A stretch of 64,000 nt of DNA from Inhella proteolytica (lineage in GTDB: Bacteria > Pseudomonadota > Gammaproteobacteria > Burkholderiales > Burkholderiaceae_C), in assembly GCF_016093275.1 (NCBI RefSeq), contig NZ_JAEDAK010000002.1, positions 1-64,000 on the forward strand, written 5' to 3'. Made by a program: the position numbers and the translations under genes. Below, piece after piece: positions 16,531-25,234 of the stretch. The notes beneath the pieces are model-generated. The model had not been told where the DNA came from, did not search any database, and saw only the letters and a program-made list of their open reading frames with translations. The stretch's first letter is position 1. Each line of letters starts with the position of its first letter.

Positions 16531-18399
16531 TCAGCCGGGTGGCGGCCCGGACGCGAGCCTGAGCAAACGCCAGCGAAGCTTTGGCAGCGCCGCCCGCAGG
16601 GCCTGCAGATCGCTCTGCGCCAGCGGTGTGGTCACGTAGTTCAAGGGAGCCGGCTGCTGGGCGGGGCGCACCCCCAGCTTGAGGCGCAGCACCTCGTCTG
16701 ACTGCAGATGCACCAGAACGCTCGCTACCCCACGGTGGCCGCCCGCGGCGCCATCCATCTTGATGCACACATCGCCCATTGGAAGGTTGATGTCGTCATG
16801 CACCAGAACGATCCGCTGCGGCGCCAGCCCCCAAAGGCGCGCCAGGAGCTGCACGATCTCACCGCTCAGATTGATGGCCACAGCCGGCTTGATGAAAAGC
16901 AGGGCGCGTCCCTCGATCACCAGCCGGCACCAGGGGCCCAGCGGAGATTCAAGCCAGTCCTGTCCGCTTTCGGCCACCAATGAATCCAGGGCCTGAGAGC
17001 CAGCATTGTGGGGGCTGTCCTGGTAACGCTGCTCGGGGTTGCCCAGCCCCACCACCAGGAGGGTGAAGGCGTCTGACGGCGGCCACGCCGTGCTGCCCAG
17101 GCCTGCCGCCCATTCCTGCCGCTGTGCGCGGCTCGGCCCGGCGGCTGGGCGGTCTTGCAGCCGCTGCGGGCAGGTGGTGCAGAACTCGCCGCGCCTGCAG
17201 TCGTCCTGCCAACAGCGGATCTCGCCGGTCTGGGCGAGCACCAGGCGCTGCAGGTGGTCGATCCTGGCGGTGCCCTTGAGCAGGACCAGATCGCCGGCCT
17301 GCAGTTGCAGGTGCAAGTGGCCATGGGCCATCCAGACAGAGTCAAAGGCTTTGATGCGCTGCCGCAGCTCCGGGCTCTTGGTCGCCAGGACAGTGGTCGA
17401 CCAAGGGCCGACCACGAGCACTTCATCGCAAACCTCGGCGAGCAGCAGCGCCGCGTAACGCAGCTCTTTTTCCTTGCTGAAACCCGATCGCCGGTCGGAA
17501 ATCTCACCCAATACGGCGAACTTGCGCGGCGCGCGCGCGGCCCGGAGCAAGTCGGCGCAGGACTGCAGCGTCCAGACTGGCGCCTTGAAGTCGTCGCGCA
17601 CAAAGTGCACACCCTCTGGGGTGCTCACCGGCTGCATCCGACCCTCGAAGGGCGGAACAGCCGCCAAGGCCTCCGCGCATTGCCGCAGGCTCAGCCCGAA
17701 GGCCAGACCAACCCCCACCGCACCCAGCACCGAGGGCACCCAGTGGGCTCCGCACAGCTGCGTCCGTACGGGTACCCGCTGCCCTTGATAGACCAGGGTG
17801 AAGCTCAGCCGCTCAGGCCAGGCCGCCTGCACGGCTTCCGCCTGCAAGTCCGCCGGTGCCGACTGCCCATAGCTGAGCACCTTGCCAGGGCAGTCCGATG
17901 CCATGGCCCGCACCGCCGGATCGTCGGCATTCAGCACCGCCGTGCCCTGCGGGCCCACGGAACGCACCAACCATCGCAATTCATCGGCCACGGCTTGCGG
18001 GTGCTGGAACGCGGCGGCGTGGTCGTCGCGGAACACGGTCACCAAGGCGATGGAAGGCCGCAGCAGCGCGACGTTCGTCTGCATCACGCCCGGGCGGTCC
18101 TCGCTGACTTCCAGCAGGCCGTACTGGTGCCAGGGCCGCAGGCGCATCACCATCTTCGCCACTTCCGGCACCACGTTGAGCGAGGCCTGCGTCGCCACGC
18201 CGCGCCGATGTGCGGACAGGATTCCGCGCAGCAGTTCCTTGGCCGTGGTCTTGCCGCCACTGCCCGCCACTGCAATGCATACCGGCCCACGCAAGAGGCT
18301 GCGATAGCGCAGCGCGCAGCGCACCCAGAGCGCATCCACCGCCGCGTCCCCCAGGCGTGCACGCACGCGCCAGGCCAGCGCACGCACCAAGGCCCGCAT
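16531..18399 (-). CDS. MurF-like ligase / Cys4 / peptidyl-tRNA-hydrolase-like fusion protein (paralogue A)
   Basis: A 622-residue fusion. The N-terminal half (about 40-390) follows MurF: P-loop GSGGKT (47-52), LLEVSEDRPG, LVTVFRDDH, VLNADDP (156-161), GRMQPV and VRDDFKAP (the place of the MurF motif DDSYNANP), then KFAVLGEI. The MurF UDP-sugar-binding domain is absent. A four-cysteine knuckle follows (Cys396, 401, 407, 410; C-x4-C-x5-C-x2-C). The C-terminal part (about 446-580) follows peptidyl-tRNA hydrolase: GLGNP (Asn454), HNAG (His464), NLSG (Asn510), HDD (Asp535), but GGHRG has Arg556 where Pth has Asn114. Start ATG at 18399 overlaps the stop of paralogue B by one base. Function unknown; an ATP-dependent amide-forming role for the ligase half is inference. 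Confidence 0.85.
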   Translation of the reverse strand: MRALVRALAWRVRARLGDAAVDALWVRCALRYRSLLRGPVCIAVAGSGGKTTAKELLRGILSAHRRGVATQASLNVVPEVAKMVMRLRPWHQYGLLEVSEDRPGVMQTNVALLRPSIALVTVFRDDHAAAFQHPQAVADELRWLVRSVGPQGTAVLNADDPAVRAMASDCPGKVLSYGQSAPADLQAEAVQAAWPERLSFTLVYQGQRVPVRTQLCGAHWVPSVLGAVGVGLAFGLSLRQCAEALAAVPPFEGRMQPVSTPEGVHFVRDDFKAPVWTLQSCADLLRAARAPRKFAVLGEISDRRSGFSKEKELRYAALLLAEVCDEVLVVGPWSTTVLATKSPELRQRIKAFDSVWMAHGHLHLQLQAGDLVLLKGTARIDHLQRLVLAQTGEIRCWQDDCRRGEFCTTCPQRLQDRPAAGPSRAQRQEWAAGLGSTAWPPSDAFTLLVVGLGNPEQRYQDSPHNAGSQALDSLVAESGQDWLESPLGPWCRLVIEGRALLFIKPAVAINLSGEIVQLLARLWGLAPQRIVLVHDDINLPMGDVCIKMDGAAGGHRGVASVLVHLQSDEVLRLKLGVRPAQQPAPLNYVTTPLAQSDLQALRAALPKLRWRLLRLASGPPPG

Positions 18400-20312
18400 C
18401 AAGCGCCCGCCTCCGGGGAGCTGTGCTCGATCATCTGCTGCAGGCGTGTCACCGCCAACGCCAGTCCGGCCTCGGCCTGCACCCGCAGCGCACCCTCCAG
18501 GGGCTCCACCACATAGCGGGCCAGCGGGAGCTTCATCACCTCCGGCCTGGCGCCCAGCTTGAGGCGTCGGAAGCGATCCGTCTGGAAGGCCACCAGCACC
18601 GAGTCCACCCCGCGGTGCCCGCCGGCACTACCCGAAGCGCGCTGCTTCACCTCCCCCAGTGGCCGGCTCAGGTCGTCGTGCACCAGCAGCATCTGGCTCA
18701 CGGCCAGGCCCCACTCGCGTGCCAGGGTCTGCAGCAGCGGTCCGGTGAGGTTCATGTGCGCCTGCGGCAGCAGCAGGCTCACCCGGCGCCCGCCCAGGAG
18801 GCCGCAGGCCACATGGGCCGCGGCGCCCCGGTGCCAGGGCCAGCCCTGCTGCTGCGCGAGGGCCTCCACCACCGCCCGCCCCAGGTTGTGCGGGCTGCCC
18901 TCGAACGGGCTGCCCGGGTTCCCCATGCCCACCACCACCCACTCCGTTGGGCTTGGAGGCGCAGCTGCCCAGGGGTGTTCAGGCTCCAAGCCCCGCCCCA
19001 CCGGGCAGGGCGGCGCTTCGGAATGGTTGGGCGGCCGGCTGCGTATCGTCAGCTGGTGGCACTCCGAGCAACGGCGCGTGAGCTTGCAGTCGTCGCGCCA
19101 GCAATCCACCCGGGCTGTCCGGTTCAGCACCAAGCGCTCCAGATGGTCCTGCTTGTTGGTGCCCTTGATGAGCACCAGATCACCCGCCCGCAACTCCGCT
19201 TTCAGGTACTCGGCCACATCAAGCACGCTGGAAAACGCGAGACGACGCCCCGCACCACCAGGGCGTCCGGACAAGGCCGCCGTCGCCCAGGCGCCCACGT
19301 AAAGGGCCAGGTCCACCGCCGCATCCAGTTGCTCGGCCCACTGCGCGTAGCGCTTGGCAGCCCCCACGCCAGGGCCGAAGTCCGACAGCGTGCCAATGAC
19401 CGCCAGCTTGCGCGGCGCCTGGGCACGCCGCAGGAAGTCCACGCAGGCAGGCAGGGTCCACAAGGGCGCCTTGTAGTCATCCCGAATGAACTGCACCCCA
19501 TCCGGCGTGGCATGCGGCTGCATCCGGCCCGGTACTGGGGCTTGAAGGGCCAAGGCCGCCACGCACTGGCTCAGGCTCATGCCACAGGCCAGGGCCGTGG
19601 CCACGGCGCCCAGCACGACCGGTACCCAGTGCCGGCCACACAGCTGGGTCTGCGCCAGCAGGCGCTCGCCGCGGTAGCTCAACACCAGGTGCAGACGCTG
19701 GGGCCAGTCCCCCTCGACAGACTCGGCGCGAACATCGGCCGCGGGCGAAAGCCCATAGGTCAGCACCTGGGCCCGGGTGTGAACCCGCAGGGCCGCAATA
19801 TCCGGTTCGTCCGCGTTCAGCACCGCCGCGCCATGCGCAGGCAAGGCGGCCACCAGGCATGCAAACTCCGCCAGCACCTGGTCGGGATGGTCGAAGGACG
19901 CCGAATGGTCGTCACGGCGCAAGGTCACCAGTGCCACCGTGGGCCTGAACAGGGCCACGTTCCGGGCCATCGCCCCCGGCTCGTGCTCGGTCAGCTCGGC
20001 CACCGCGTGGTGGTGCCAGGGGCACATGGCCAGCACCACCCGGGCGATGTGGTGGAGCATGTTCAAGGAGCCCGGGTTCGCCACACCGGGGCCCTGCGTC
20101 TTCAGCAAGCCGTGCACCAGCTCCTTGGCCGTCGACTTGCCGCCACTTCCGGTGACGCCGACGGCGATCGGGCGTCGAACCAGGGGGCGGTAGGCCACGG
20201 CCAGCCGGACCCAGCAGCGATCCACGCGCGCATCGCCCAAGCGGGCGCGAATCCGCCAGCGCAGCGCCCGATCCAATCGGGTCAGCAGGTCCACGTTGGG
20301 CAGCCTCGTCAC
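18399..20312 (-). CDS. MurF-like ligase / Cys4 / peptidyl-tRNA-hydrolase-like fusion protein (paralogue B)
   Basis: A 637-residue protein with the same architecture as its downstream neighbour. Ligase half: P-loop GSGGKS (55-60), VAELTEHEPG, LVTLRRDDH, VLNADEP, GRMQPH and IRDDYKAP, KLAVIGTL. Cysteine knuckle: Cys404, 409, 415, 418 with the identical C-x4-C-x5-C-x2-C spacing and a shared CWxDDC start. Pth-like half: GMGNPG (Asn465), HNLG (His475), MNLTG (Asn521), HDD (Asp546), and again GGHRG with Arg567 replacing the Pth Asn114. The GTG at 20312 follows a GAGGGG sequence. The two paralogues are moderately similar along the whole length, so they arose by an old duplication and both are kept. 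Upstream on the same strand, 87 bases away, is a serine hydrolase. Confidence 0.85.
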   Translation of the reverse strand: MTRLPNVDLLTRLDRALRWRIRARLGDARVDRCWVRLAVAYRPLVRRPIAVGVTGSGGKSTAKELVHGLLKTQGPGVANPGSLNMLHHIARVVLAMCPWHHHAVAELTEHEPGAMARNVALFRPTVALVTLRRDDHSASFDHPDQVLAEFACLVAALPAHGAAVLNADEPDIAALRVHTRAQVLTYGLSPAADVRAESVEGDWPQRLHLVLSYRGERLLAQTQLCGRHWVPVVLGAVATALACGMSLSQCVAALALQAPVPGRMQPHATPDGVQFIRDDYKAPLWTLPACVDFLRRAQAPRKLAVIGTLSDFGPGVGAAKRYAQWAEQLDAAVDLALYVGAWATAALSGRPGGAGRRLAFSSVLDVAEYLKAELRAGDLVLIKGTNKQDHLERLVLNRTARVDCWRDDCKLTRRCSECHQLTIRSRPPNHSEAPPCPVGRGLEPEHPWAAAPPSPTEWVVVGMGNPGSPFEGSPHNLGRAVVEALAQQQGWPWHRGAAAHVACGLLGGRRVSLLLPQAHMNLTGPLLQTLAREWGLAVSQMLLVHDDLSRPLGEVKQRASGSAGGHRGVDSVLVAFQTDRFRRLKLGARPEVMKLPLARYVVEPLEGALRVQAEAGLALAVTRLQQMIEHSSPEAGA

Positions 20313-20399
20313 CCCCGCCCCCTCGACAACACCGGGATGGCAACGATTGTGACCGGCTGTTACCCCGGCCGAATGCTGCAGGCGAAGGAGGCGGCCGCC

Positions 20400-21509
20400 T
20401 CAGCGCCTCGGGTTGGCGGTTGGCGCCGCACCCACCCAGGCTTGTCGGATGGCCGCACCGCAGGCCGATGAATCCGCACCCGCACCGCCCGCGTCAAAGC
20501 GCGCCAGCACGCCGTAGTGGCTGCGTTGGGCATCGATCCAGGGGTAGAAGCCGAACGCGCCCGCGCTGCTGAAGGCGCCATCGCCGGCCGGGTCGTCCTC
20601 GATCCAATGGCCCAGGCCGTAATGCCAGCTCTGCGTGGCCGGCACCGGGGTGTAGAGGGCCTGGCTGCAGCGCGTGGGGTTGGTGCACACGGCCTGGGCG
20701 CCCAGCCAGGCGCTCATGCGCAGCTGGCCACCCAGCAGTTTGCGCAGGAAGGTGGCGTAGTCGCGTGCCGTCATGCGCAGGCCGCCGGCGGGCTGGGGCT
20801 GCAGGTAGGCCAGGGCGATGTCCTGGCCCAGCAGGCGGCGCAGCTCGGCGGCCAGGCCGGCGTTGTCGAGTGCCCCCAGGCCCATGCTGGGCAGGCTGGC
20901 GTGCTTTTGCATGTGGCCGCCGCCGTAATAGAAGAAGCCCTCGTGGGCTGGCGTCTTGACGCCGTTGTTGTCGCGCGCCAGGCAGCTGGCCACCGTGTCC
21001 TGCGCCTGGCAGCCATTGGGCGGGAACTGGGTGTAGCCGCTGCGGAAATTGAGGAACTGAATGTCCTCGGCCGTCGGCTGGCCGGCACGGCGCTCCAGCA
21101 CGTAGGCGGCGTAGATCCATTTGCTGGACGAGGCAATCGGCAGCTGGCTGCCGGCTTCGATGCTCGGCAGGCCCAGCGAGCCGCCGGCCAGACGCTGGCT
21201 GGCGTCGCCGATCTCCCAGTAGAAGGGCCGCACGGCCGTGCAGCGGGCATCGCTCTGGGCCGCCTGGCTGGCGGCGGCCACGCGCGCGGCCAATTGGCTG
21301 GGCGGGCTGACCGGTGGCGGGCTCAGGGCCAGCAGGCTCAGGCGGCCATCGGCGTCCAGGCGCAGCAGGGCATCGCGGTAGAGCTGCCCCTCCACCTCGA
21401 CGGTGGGAATGCGCAGCTGCTGGGTGGCGGGGTCAAAGCGGGCCTGGGCCCCGACGCCGCCTGTGAGCAGGGTCAGGAGCACAGAAAACAGGCGGCGGCC
21501 GAAGCGCAT
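20400..21509 (-). CDS. Exported serine hydrolase, beta-lactamase/penicillin-binding-like
   Basis: A 369-residue protein with a signal peptide (about 1-22, cleaving near VGAQA). A short beta-rich N-terminal module (FDPATQQLRIPTVEVEGQLY) is followed by a catalytic domain with an SxxK motif, SSSK at 127-130, in the setting expected for a serine beta-lactamase-like enzyme. Candidate later motifs are FFYYGGGHMQ and HYGLGHW, but neither is a textbook YxN or KTG, so the reaction (amidase, carboxypeptidase or esterase) is unresolved. Several cysteines suggest periplasmic disulfides. The ATG at 21509 has GGGAG upstream. It is first in the run leading to the two ligase-Pth fusions and could act in the same pathway; that link is only positional. 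Confidence 0.78.
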   Translation of the reverse strand: MRFGRRLFSVLLTLLTGGVGAQARFDPATQQLRIPTVEVEGQLYRDALLRLDADGRLSLLALSPPPVSPPSQLAARVAAASQAAQSDARCTAVRPFYWEIGDASQRLAGGSLGLPSIEAGSQLPIASSSKWIYAAYVLERRAGQPTAEDIQFLNFRSGYTQFPPNGCQAQDTVASCLARDNNGVKTPAHEGFFYYGGGHMQKHASLPSMGLGALDNAGLAAELRRLLGQDIALAYLQPQPAGGLRMTARDYATFLRKLLGGQLRMSAWLGAQAVCTNPTRCSQALYTPVPATQSWHYGLGHWIEDDPAGDGAFSSAGAFGFYPWIDAQRSHYGVLARFDAGGAGADSSACGAAIRQAWVGAAPTANPRR

Positions 21510-21527
21510 GGCGGACTCCCAAAGGCA

Positions 21528-21546
21528 AGGGGCCCATTGGGCCCCT
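21528..21546 (-). terminator. Hairpin between the peptide-binding protein and serine hydrolase genes
   Basis: A perfect 8-base stem (AGGGGCCC / GGGCCCCT) with a 3-base loop lies 26 bases after the stop of the binding-protein gene. On the minus strand it is followed by TTGCCTTT, only a weak U-run. It probably ends or reduces transcription before the serine hydrolase gene. Confidence 0.55.
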
Positions 21547-21571
21547 GCGCTGTTGCTGTTTTGTTGCCTGA

Positions 21572-23155
21572 TTACTTCTGGGTCGGCACCGTCACCCAGG
21601 CCACTTCCAGCCAGTTGTCGGGCCGGTGCACGGCCTTCAGGCCGGCACGCGCCGCCCAGGGAATGACCTGGCGGTGCAGCGGGATCAGATGGGTCTGGGC
21701 ACGGAACTCGGCCATGGCGGCGCGGATCAGCTGCTCGCGCTTCTTCACGTCCACCTCAACGGCGCTCTGCGCGGCCAGTTGGTCGAACTTGTCGTTCTTC
21801 CAATTGCCGTAGTTGTAGGCACCGATGCCCTTCTCGCCGCGGTTGCGCAGCACCGGCGCGAAGATGGATTCGGCATCGGTGATGGCGCCGCCCCAACCGT
21901 ACAGGTAGAGGCTGGTGTCCAGCTTTTCCAGCTTGGGGAAGTAGAGCGAGCGCGGCATCGGGTTGACCTTGACCTTGATCTTGAGCTGCGCCCACATCGA
22001 GGCCAGGGTCAGGCAGATTTCCTCGTCGTTGATGTAACGGTTGTTCGGGCAGTCGAGCGTCACTTCGAAGCCATCGGCATAGCCAGCCTCGGCCATCAGC
22101 TTCTTGGCCTGGTTCAGGTCATAGGGCAGGCGGGTCTGCACGCTGGGGTCGTCGAAGCTGGCCTTGGGCGAGGGTGTCAGGCCGCCGGTGGGCGCGGCCA
22201 GGCCGTTCATGAGCTTGACGCGGATGCCCTCGATGTCGATGGCGTGATAGAGCGCCTGGCGCACGCGCAGGTCTTTGAAAGGGTTCTTGCCATTGGCCGT
22301 CTTGCCGTAGAGCAGGCTGTCGCGCGCCTGGTCCATGCCGATGAAGACGAGGCGGTTCTCGGGCCCGTCGATGATCTGCAGGCCAGGCTGCTGGCGCAGG
22401 CGCGCGATGTCGCGCGGCGCGGGGTCGAGCACGAAGTCGAGCTCGCCCGAGATCAGCGCGGCCAGGCGGGTGCCGTCGTTGCCGATCGGCGTGAACACGA
22501 TCTCCTGCACATTGCCCTCGAACTTGCCCCACCAGTTCGGGTTGCGCTTGTAGACGTTCTTCACGCCCGGCTGGCGGCTCACCAGCATGTAGGGCCCGGT
22601 ACCGTTGGCGTTCAGGCTGGCGTAGCTCTCTTCCTTGTTCTTGAAGTCGAGCGGCTTGGTGACGCGGTTCTTCTCGCTCCAGCCCTTGTTCATGATCCAC
22701 AGCAGGTCCATGTGCTGCAGAAAGATCGGGTTCGGGCGCTCGAGCTTGAACTCGACCGTCAAGTCGTCCACCTTGCGTGGCGTGCCCACCGCATTGGCGT
22801 ACTGCACCAGCTGCGAGGTCGGCTCCTTGGCACGCTGGATGGAGAAGATCACATCCTCGGGTGTCAGCGGCGCGCCGTCGTGGAACTTCACGCCCGGGCG
22901 CAGCTTGAAGCGCCAGGTCAGCGGGTCGGGGTTGCTCCACTCGGTGGCCAGGCCCGGCACGATGGCCATGGTCTTGTCGCGATTGACGAGCTTTTCGTAG
23001 ACCTGACCATTGATCATGTTGGTCATTGACTCGTTCTGCGAGTGCGGGTCGGCGGTCTGCAGATCGCCCTGGCTGGCCCAGCGCAGGGTTTGCGCCTGAG
23101 CGCCAAAGGCAAGGAGGCTGGCGGCGGCCAGCGCCGTCAGGAAAGGCTTGATCAT
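21572..23155 (-). CDS. Periplasmic peptide/substrate-binding protein (DppA/OppA family, orphan)
   Basis: A 527-residue family-5 solute-binding protein. The signal peptide is about 1-22 (ends GAQAQ), and the mature start TLRWASQGDLQTADPH is typical. Further marks are the FKLRPGVKFHDGAPLTPEDV stretch, NPNWWGK and VRQALYHAIDIEGI. Length is standard. In complete systems it delivers peptides or similar ligands to an ABC transporter, but no permease or ATPase genes are adjacent, so it must use components encoded elsewhere. It is followed by a stem-loop (21528-21546), and the HD-GYP gene is 15 bases upstream on the same strand. Confidence 0.92.
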   Translation of the reverse strand: MIKPFLTALAAASLLAFGAQAQTLRWASQGDLQTADPHSQNESMTNMINGQVYEKLVNRDKTMAIVPGLATEWSNPDPLTWRFKLRPGVKFHDGAPLTPEDVIFSIQRAKEPTSQLVQYANAVGTPRKVDDLTVEFKLERPNPIFLQHMDLLWIMNKGWSEKNRVTKPLDFKNKEESYASLNANGTGPYMLVSRQPGVKNVYKRNPNWWGKFEGNVQEIVFTPIGNDGTRLAALISGELDFVLDPAPRDIARLRQQPGLQIIDGPENRLVFIGMDQARDSLLYGKTANGKNPFKDLRVRQALYHAIDIEGIRVKLMNGLAAPTGGLTPSPKASFDDPSVQTRLPYDLNQAKKLMAEAGYADGFEVTLDCPNNRYINDEEICLTLASMWAQLKIKVKVNPMPRSLYFPKLEKLDTSLYLYGWGGAITDAESIFAPVLRNRGEKGIGAYNYGNWKNDKFDQLAAQSAVEVDVKKREQLIRAAMAEFRAQTHLIPLHRQVIPWAARAGLKAVHRPDNWLEVAWVTVPTQK

Positions 23156-23170
23156 GGGCGTGGGAGCCGC

Positions 23171-24409
23171 TCAGCGCGGCTGGGTCCAGAGGTCATTGAG
23201 CTGGGTGAAGCCCCAGGCGTTCGGATCTTCGCGGCTGACGATCTTGTCATTGGCCTGTGCAAGATCGAGGTCGGTGACATCGATCGGCAGGTTCGACTTG
23301 GTCGAGAAGAACACGCGCACCTTGGGTGCCGTGAGTTTGCCGGGGTTCTGGTCGATCACGACCGCCAGCTTGCCCGAGTGCAGCTTCACCAGTGTGCCCA
23401 CCGGGTAGATGCCGATCGAGACCACGAAGGCCTGGAACACCTTGGGGTCGAAATGGCCCTGCCACTGCGCCATGCGGGCGATCGAGGCCGCCGGGTCCCA
23501 GGGAGATTTGTAGGGGCGGTTCGAGGTGACGGCGTCGTACACATCGCAGACCGCGCCCATGCGCGAGAACAGCGTGATCTGGTCGGCCTTGAGCCGGTGC
23601 GGGTAGCCGCCGCCGTCCATCTTCTCGTGGTGGTGCAGGCAGACGTCCAGCACGTTCTCGTCGAACGCGCCGCTGGCCTTCAGGGCCTCATAGCCGCGCG
23701 CCGGGTGGCTGCGCATGACAGCGAACTCAGGGTCGGTCAGCGCGCCGGGCTTGTTGAGAATCTCCAGCGGCATCAGCATCTTGCCGACGTCGTGCAGCAG
23801 CCCGGCCAGCCCGGCGGCACGCTGCTCGTCCTCCGAAAGCCCCAGCTGCTTGCCCAGCGCCACCATCATGGCGCACACGGCCACCGAGTGCATATAGGTG
23901 TAGTCGTCGCGTGTCTTCAGGCGCGCCAGGCTGATCAGCGCCGAAGGGTTGCGCCAGACCGAGCCGGTGATGTCCTCCACCACCGGAAGGCATTCCTCGC
24001 TCTTGATGGCGCGGCCCAGGCGGGCCTCGTTGAACATGCTGATGACCTGCTTCTTGGAGCGCTGCATCAGCTCGGCCGCCTGCTCCAGTTCATCGGCAAA
24101 GCTGCAGGGCTTGGGCGGCGGCAGCTTGGCCGCCACGGGCGCGGACGCTTTGGGCGGGGCCGGGGGCGGCGCGGCGGGCAGTTCAATGGCCGGCGCTTCG
24201 TCTGCAGTGGCGAGCGACTCCAGCACGTCCTTGCCCTTGACCACATCGATCCAGATGTAGGGCACACCGGAACGCTTGAGCGCCTCCAGATCGCTCGGCT
24301 CCTTGAGCAGGAAGCGTGTCTTCCAGAAGGGATGCGATAGCCAGGAACCCTCCATCGACTGGAGGAACATGCCCAGTTCGGCTTGGGACGTCGGGATTTT
24401 TTTCAGCAT
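23171..24409 (-). CDS. HD-GYP cyclic-di-GMP phosphodiesterase with DUF3391 N-terminus
   Basis: A 412-residue cytoplasmic protein. The N-terminal DUF3391-like part (about 1-100, MFLQSMEGSWLSHPFW) ends in a Pro/Ala linker. The HD-GYP domain (about 150-330) has LLHDVGK (HD at 206-207) and HHHEKMDGGGYP (GYP at 268-270), so metal and substrate motifs are intact and hydrolysis of cyclic di-GMP is expected. The C-terminal tail has a beta-rich VGTLVKLHSGKLAVV segment common to this subfamily. The start is the ATG at 24409 (MLKKIPTSQ); an in-frame TTG four codons earlier is less likely. Confidence 0.93.
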   Translation of the reverse strand: MLKKIPTSQAELGMFLQSMEGSWLSHPFWKTRFLLKEPSDLEALKRSGVPYIWIDVVKGKDVLESLATADEAPAIELPAAPPPAPPKASAPVAAKLPPPKPCSFADELEQAAELMQRSKKQVISMFNEARLGRAIKSEECLPVVEDITGSVWRNPSALISLARLKTRDDYTYMHSVAVCAMMVALGKQLGLSEDEQRAAGLAGLLHDVGKMLMPLEILNKPGALTDPEFAVMRSHPARGYEALKASGAFDENVLDVCLHHHEKMDGGGYPHRLKADQITLFSRMGAVCDVYDAVTSNRPYKSPWDPAASIARMAQWQGHFDPKVFQAFVVSIGIYPVGTLVKLHSGKLAVVIDQNPGKLTAPKVRVFFSTKSNLPIDVTDLDLAQANDKIVSREDPNAWGFTQLNDLWTQPR

Positions 24410-24462
24410 GGCCGGCGCCAAAAGTATCAGCGCAATTCACGACCGATCACCCCGGGCGATCC

Positions 24463-24495
24463 CGAAAACAAAAAGGCCACCCAGAGGGCGGCCTT
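24463..24495 (-). terminator. Rho-independent terminator after the cytochrome c gene
   Basis: On the minus strand an AAGGCC..GGCCTT stem with inner CCC/GGG pairing (24473-24495) is followed by TTTTTGTTTT. Stem, loop and U-run are all present, so this is a convincing intrinsic terminator for the cytochrome gene that separates it from the HD-GYP gene. Confidence 0.85.
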
Positions 24496-24520
24496 GTCAG
24501 CGCGGTGTCAGCTAGGGTGC

Positions 24521-25159
24521 TCAGCGCGTCGCCGACTGCGGCACGGTCTTCAGTTCGCCCGGCAACGAGGCCAGGTAGGCGGCGATCTGCTTCAGCTCGG
24601 CCGGCTTCAGTTCCTTGATCTGGCCCTGCATGATGGCGTTGCCACGGCCCCAGGTGGCCTTGCCCTCGGCCTGGTAGCTGCGCAGCGCCACATAGAGGAA
24701 ATCGGCGTGCTGGCCGGCCAGCTTGGGGTGGTTGCCGTCCAGGGTCTTGCTGAAGTTCGCGCCGTGGCAGGCGGTGCAGGCCTGCAGCTTGGCGGCGATG
24801 GCCTCCGGCGCGGCGGCCACGGTGGCCGGGGCCGGCTCGCCCTTGCCCTGCTGCTCGTAGAAGGCGCCGATGTCCTTCATGTCCTGCTCAGTCAAGGAGC
24901 CGGCGATGCCGCGCATCGTCGGGTGCTTGCGGTCCCCCTTGGCGTAGGCCTGCAGCGCCGCCACGATGTAGCCGGCGTTCTGACCCGAGATCTTGGGCAC
25001 GCGGTACACCTCAGGGAAGCTGGCGCGGTACTCAGGAATGCCATGGCAACCGATGCACATGGCGATCTTTTTGGCGCCGGCGGCGGCGTCCTGGGCATGG
25101 GCCGGCAGGGCGGCGAGGGCGACGAAGGCGATCGCAAGGGCAGAGAGCAGCTGGCGCAT
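24521..25159 (-). CDS. Dihaem cytochrome c (cytochrome c4 family)
   Basis: A 212-residue periplasmic electron carrier. The signal peptide is about 1-22 (ends LPAHAQ). Two class I cytochrome domains each carry a haem-binding motif, CIGCH in the first and CTACH in the second, with Met ligands available in conserved positions (HPTMRGIA and NAIMQGQI). Cytochrome c4 passes electrons from the bc1 complex to terminal oxidases or denitrification enzymes. A TTGAC-N4-GTCAA palindrome upstream (25221-25234) suggests FNR/ANR-type oxygen control. The gene is followed by a strong terminator. Confidence 0.92.
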   Translation of the reverse strand: MRQLLSALAIAFVALAALPAHAQDAAAGAKKIAMCIGCHGIPEYRASFPEVYRVPKISGQNAGYIVAALQAYAKGDRKHPTMRGIAGSLTEQDMKDIGAFYEQQGKGEPAPATVAAAPEAIAAKLQACTACHGANFSKTLDGNHPKLAGQHADFLYVALRSYQAEGKATWGRGNAIMQGQIKELKPAELKQIAAYLASLPGELKTVPQSATR

Positions 25160-25195
25160 GGTGTTCTTGAAGGAGGCGTCAGGAAATGGGGGCGC

Positions 25196-25234
25196 ATTCT
25201 ATGGGCTGGGCGGAACCGGCTTGACGCAGGTCAA
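25196..25234 (-). promoter_or_regulatory. FNR/ANR-like site and candidate promoter for the cytochrome gene
   Basis: The perfect palindrome TTGACGCAGGTCAA is at 25221-25234. On the minus strand a TAGAAT -10 match is at 25201-25196. The palindrome centre is about 40 bases before the expected transcript start, the usual place of an FNR-class activator. On the plus strand a TATACT at 25239-25244 could serve the MoxR gene, with the same site then lying over its promoter. The regulator itself is not in the window. Confidence 0.5.

Noticed and set aside
20387-20400. 14-base palindrome GAGGCGGCCGCCTC as a terminator
   Set aside because: It has no loop and no U-run, and overlaps the stop of the serine hydrolase; it is a common GC-rich restriction-site-like word.
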